Assembly: GCF_900108335.1 (NCBI RefSeq)
Contig: NZ_FNVT01000041.1
Coordinates: 1 to 49,830 of the forward strand
DNA: 49,830 nucleotides
Source of the DNA: Nonomuraea solani
GTDB taxonomy: Bacteria > Actinomycetota > Actinomycetes > Streptosporangiales > Streptosporangiaceae
Direction of reading: 5' to 3'
A program made the position numbers and the translations under genes. Positions within the stretch are counted from its first letter, which is position 1; every line of letters starts with the position of its first letter. Positions 49,691 through 49,830 of the stretch are shown here, piece by piece. The notes beneath the pieces are model-generated. The model saw only the letters and a list, made by a program, of their open reading frames with translations, was not told the origin of the DNA and ran no database searches.

Positions 49691-49830
49691 ATGGCCGGAT
49701 ACAGCGGCACCAAGCAGGACCACGCGCTGCGGTTGCGGCGGGTGGAGGGGCAGATCCGGGGTCTGCAGCGGATGGTCGAGGACGACAAGTACTGCATCGA
49801 CATCCTGACCCAGGTGTCGGCGGCGACCAG
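49691..49830 (+). CDS. csoR: CsoR/RcnR-family metal-sensing repressor (5' part)
   Basis: The window ends inside this gene. The visible 46 residues are typical of the family: HALRLRRVEGQIRGLQRMVE followed by DDKYCIDILTQVSA, with the conserved first metal-ligand Cys. The ATG has GAGGAGG upstream. A dyad operator precedes it, so it probably represses itself and a copper chaperone or P-type ATPase gene beyond the window. Copper specificity cannot be confirmed without the His-Cys ligands downstream. Confidence 0.88.
   Translation, partial: MAGYSGTKQDHALRLRRVEGQIRGLQRMVEDDKYCIDILTQVSAAT

Overview
This window is chromosomal DNA from a high-GC, filamentous-type actinomycete. The strong G/C bias at codon third positions, frequent GTG (and one TTG) starts, GGAGG ribosome sites, Tat and Sec exported enzymes, LacI-controlled glycoside hydrolases and small secondary-metabolite loci fit the Streptosporangiales or Streptomyces-like groups. 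The genus cannot be fixed from sequence reading alone. No rRNA, tRNA, CRISPR array, prophage or transposase was seen.

1-7.1 kb is a secreted hemicellulose-degradation locus. A minus-strand operon encodes GH43, GH10 xylanase plus CBM13, and CBM13 plus GH62 arabinofuranosidase. It is divergent from a LacI-type regulator. A GH30 xylanase follows, broken by one frameshift. A LacI-type operator precedes the GH43 gene, and a perfect CebR box precedes GH30. 7.2-7.9 kb holds a secreted hemopexin-like protein.

7.9-19.7 kb is a compact biosynthetic locus. A minus-strand pair (P450, aldo/keto reductase) is divergent from a tightly coupled plus-strand operon: FAD monooxygenase, PhyH-type Fe/2OG dioxygenase, two KAS III-like acyltransferases, an iterative type I PKS (KS-AT-TH-ACP, no KR; orsellinate-synthase type) and a second P450. 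The predicted scaffold is an orsellinic-acid-like aromatic that is then oxidised and transferred. The product is unknown.

19.7-35.9 kb is mixed housekeeping and regulatory sequence: an ankyrin protein and NAD-dependent epimerase pair, HTH and STAS proteins, a charged coiled-coil repeat protein, a racemase with an abnormal N-terminus coupled to a GntR regulator, LysR, a Tat-exported mannonate dehydratase-like protein, an aminotransferase, a divergent TetR/Lcp-like oxygenase pair, an AraC/hydrolase pair, a small secreted protein, a metallo-beta-lactamase-fold enzyme and an XRE regulator.

35.9-38.4 kb is a small RiPP locus of graspetide type. A 56-residue precursor with a double-glycine leader is followed by a 12-bp-stem hairpin, an ATP-grasp ligase (TTG start) and a PpiC/SurA-like maturation protein. 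Three 11-bp direct repeats lie upstream of the precursor. This is the strongest candidate for an undescribed system.

38.4-45.9 kb holds a DJ-1/PfpI protein, a C-terminally truncated small gene, and a LacI regulator divergent from a six-hairpin glycosidase and a CUT1 ABC sugar importer without an ATPase gene. Two matching operators lie between them. A decayed GH43-like fragment ends the operon. 45.9-49.8 kb holds a threonine aldolase/GNAT pair, a MarR/membrane protein pair, a double-domain acetyltransferase and the 5' end of a CsoR-type metal sensor with its operator.
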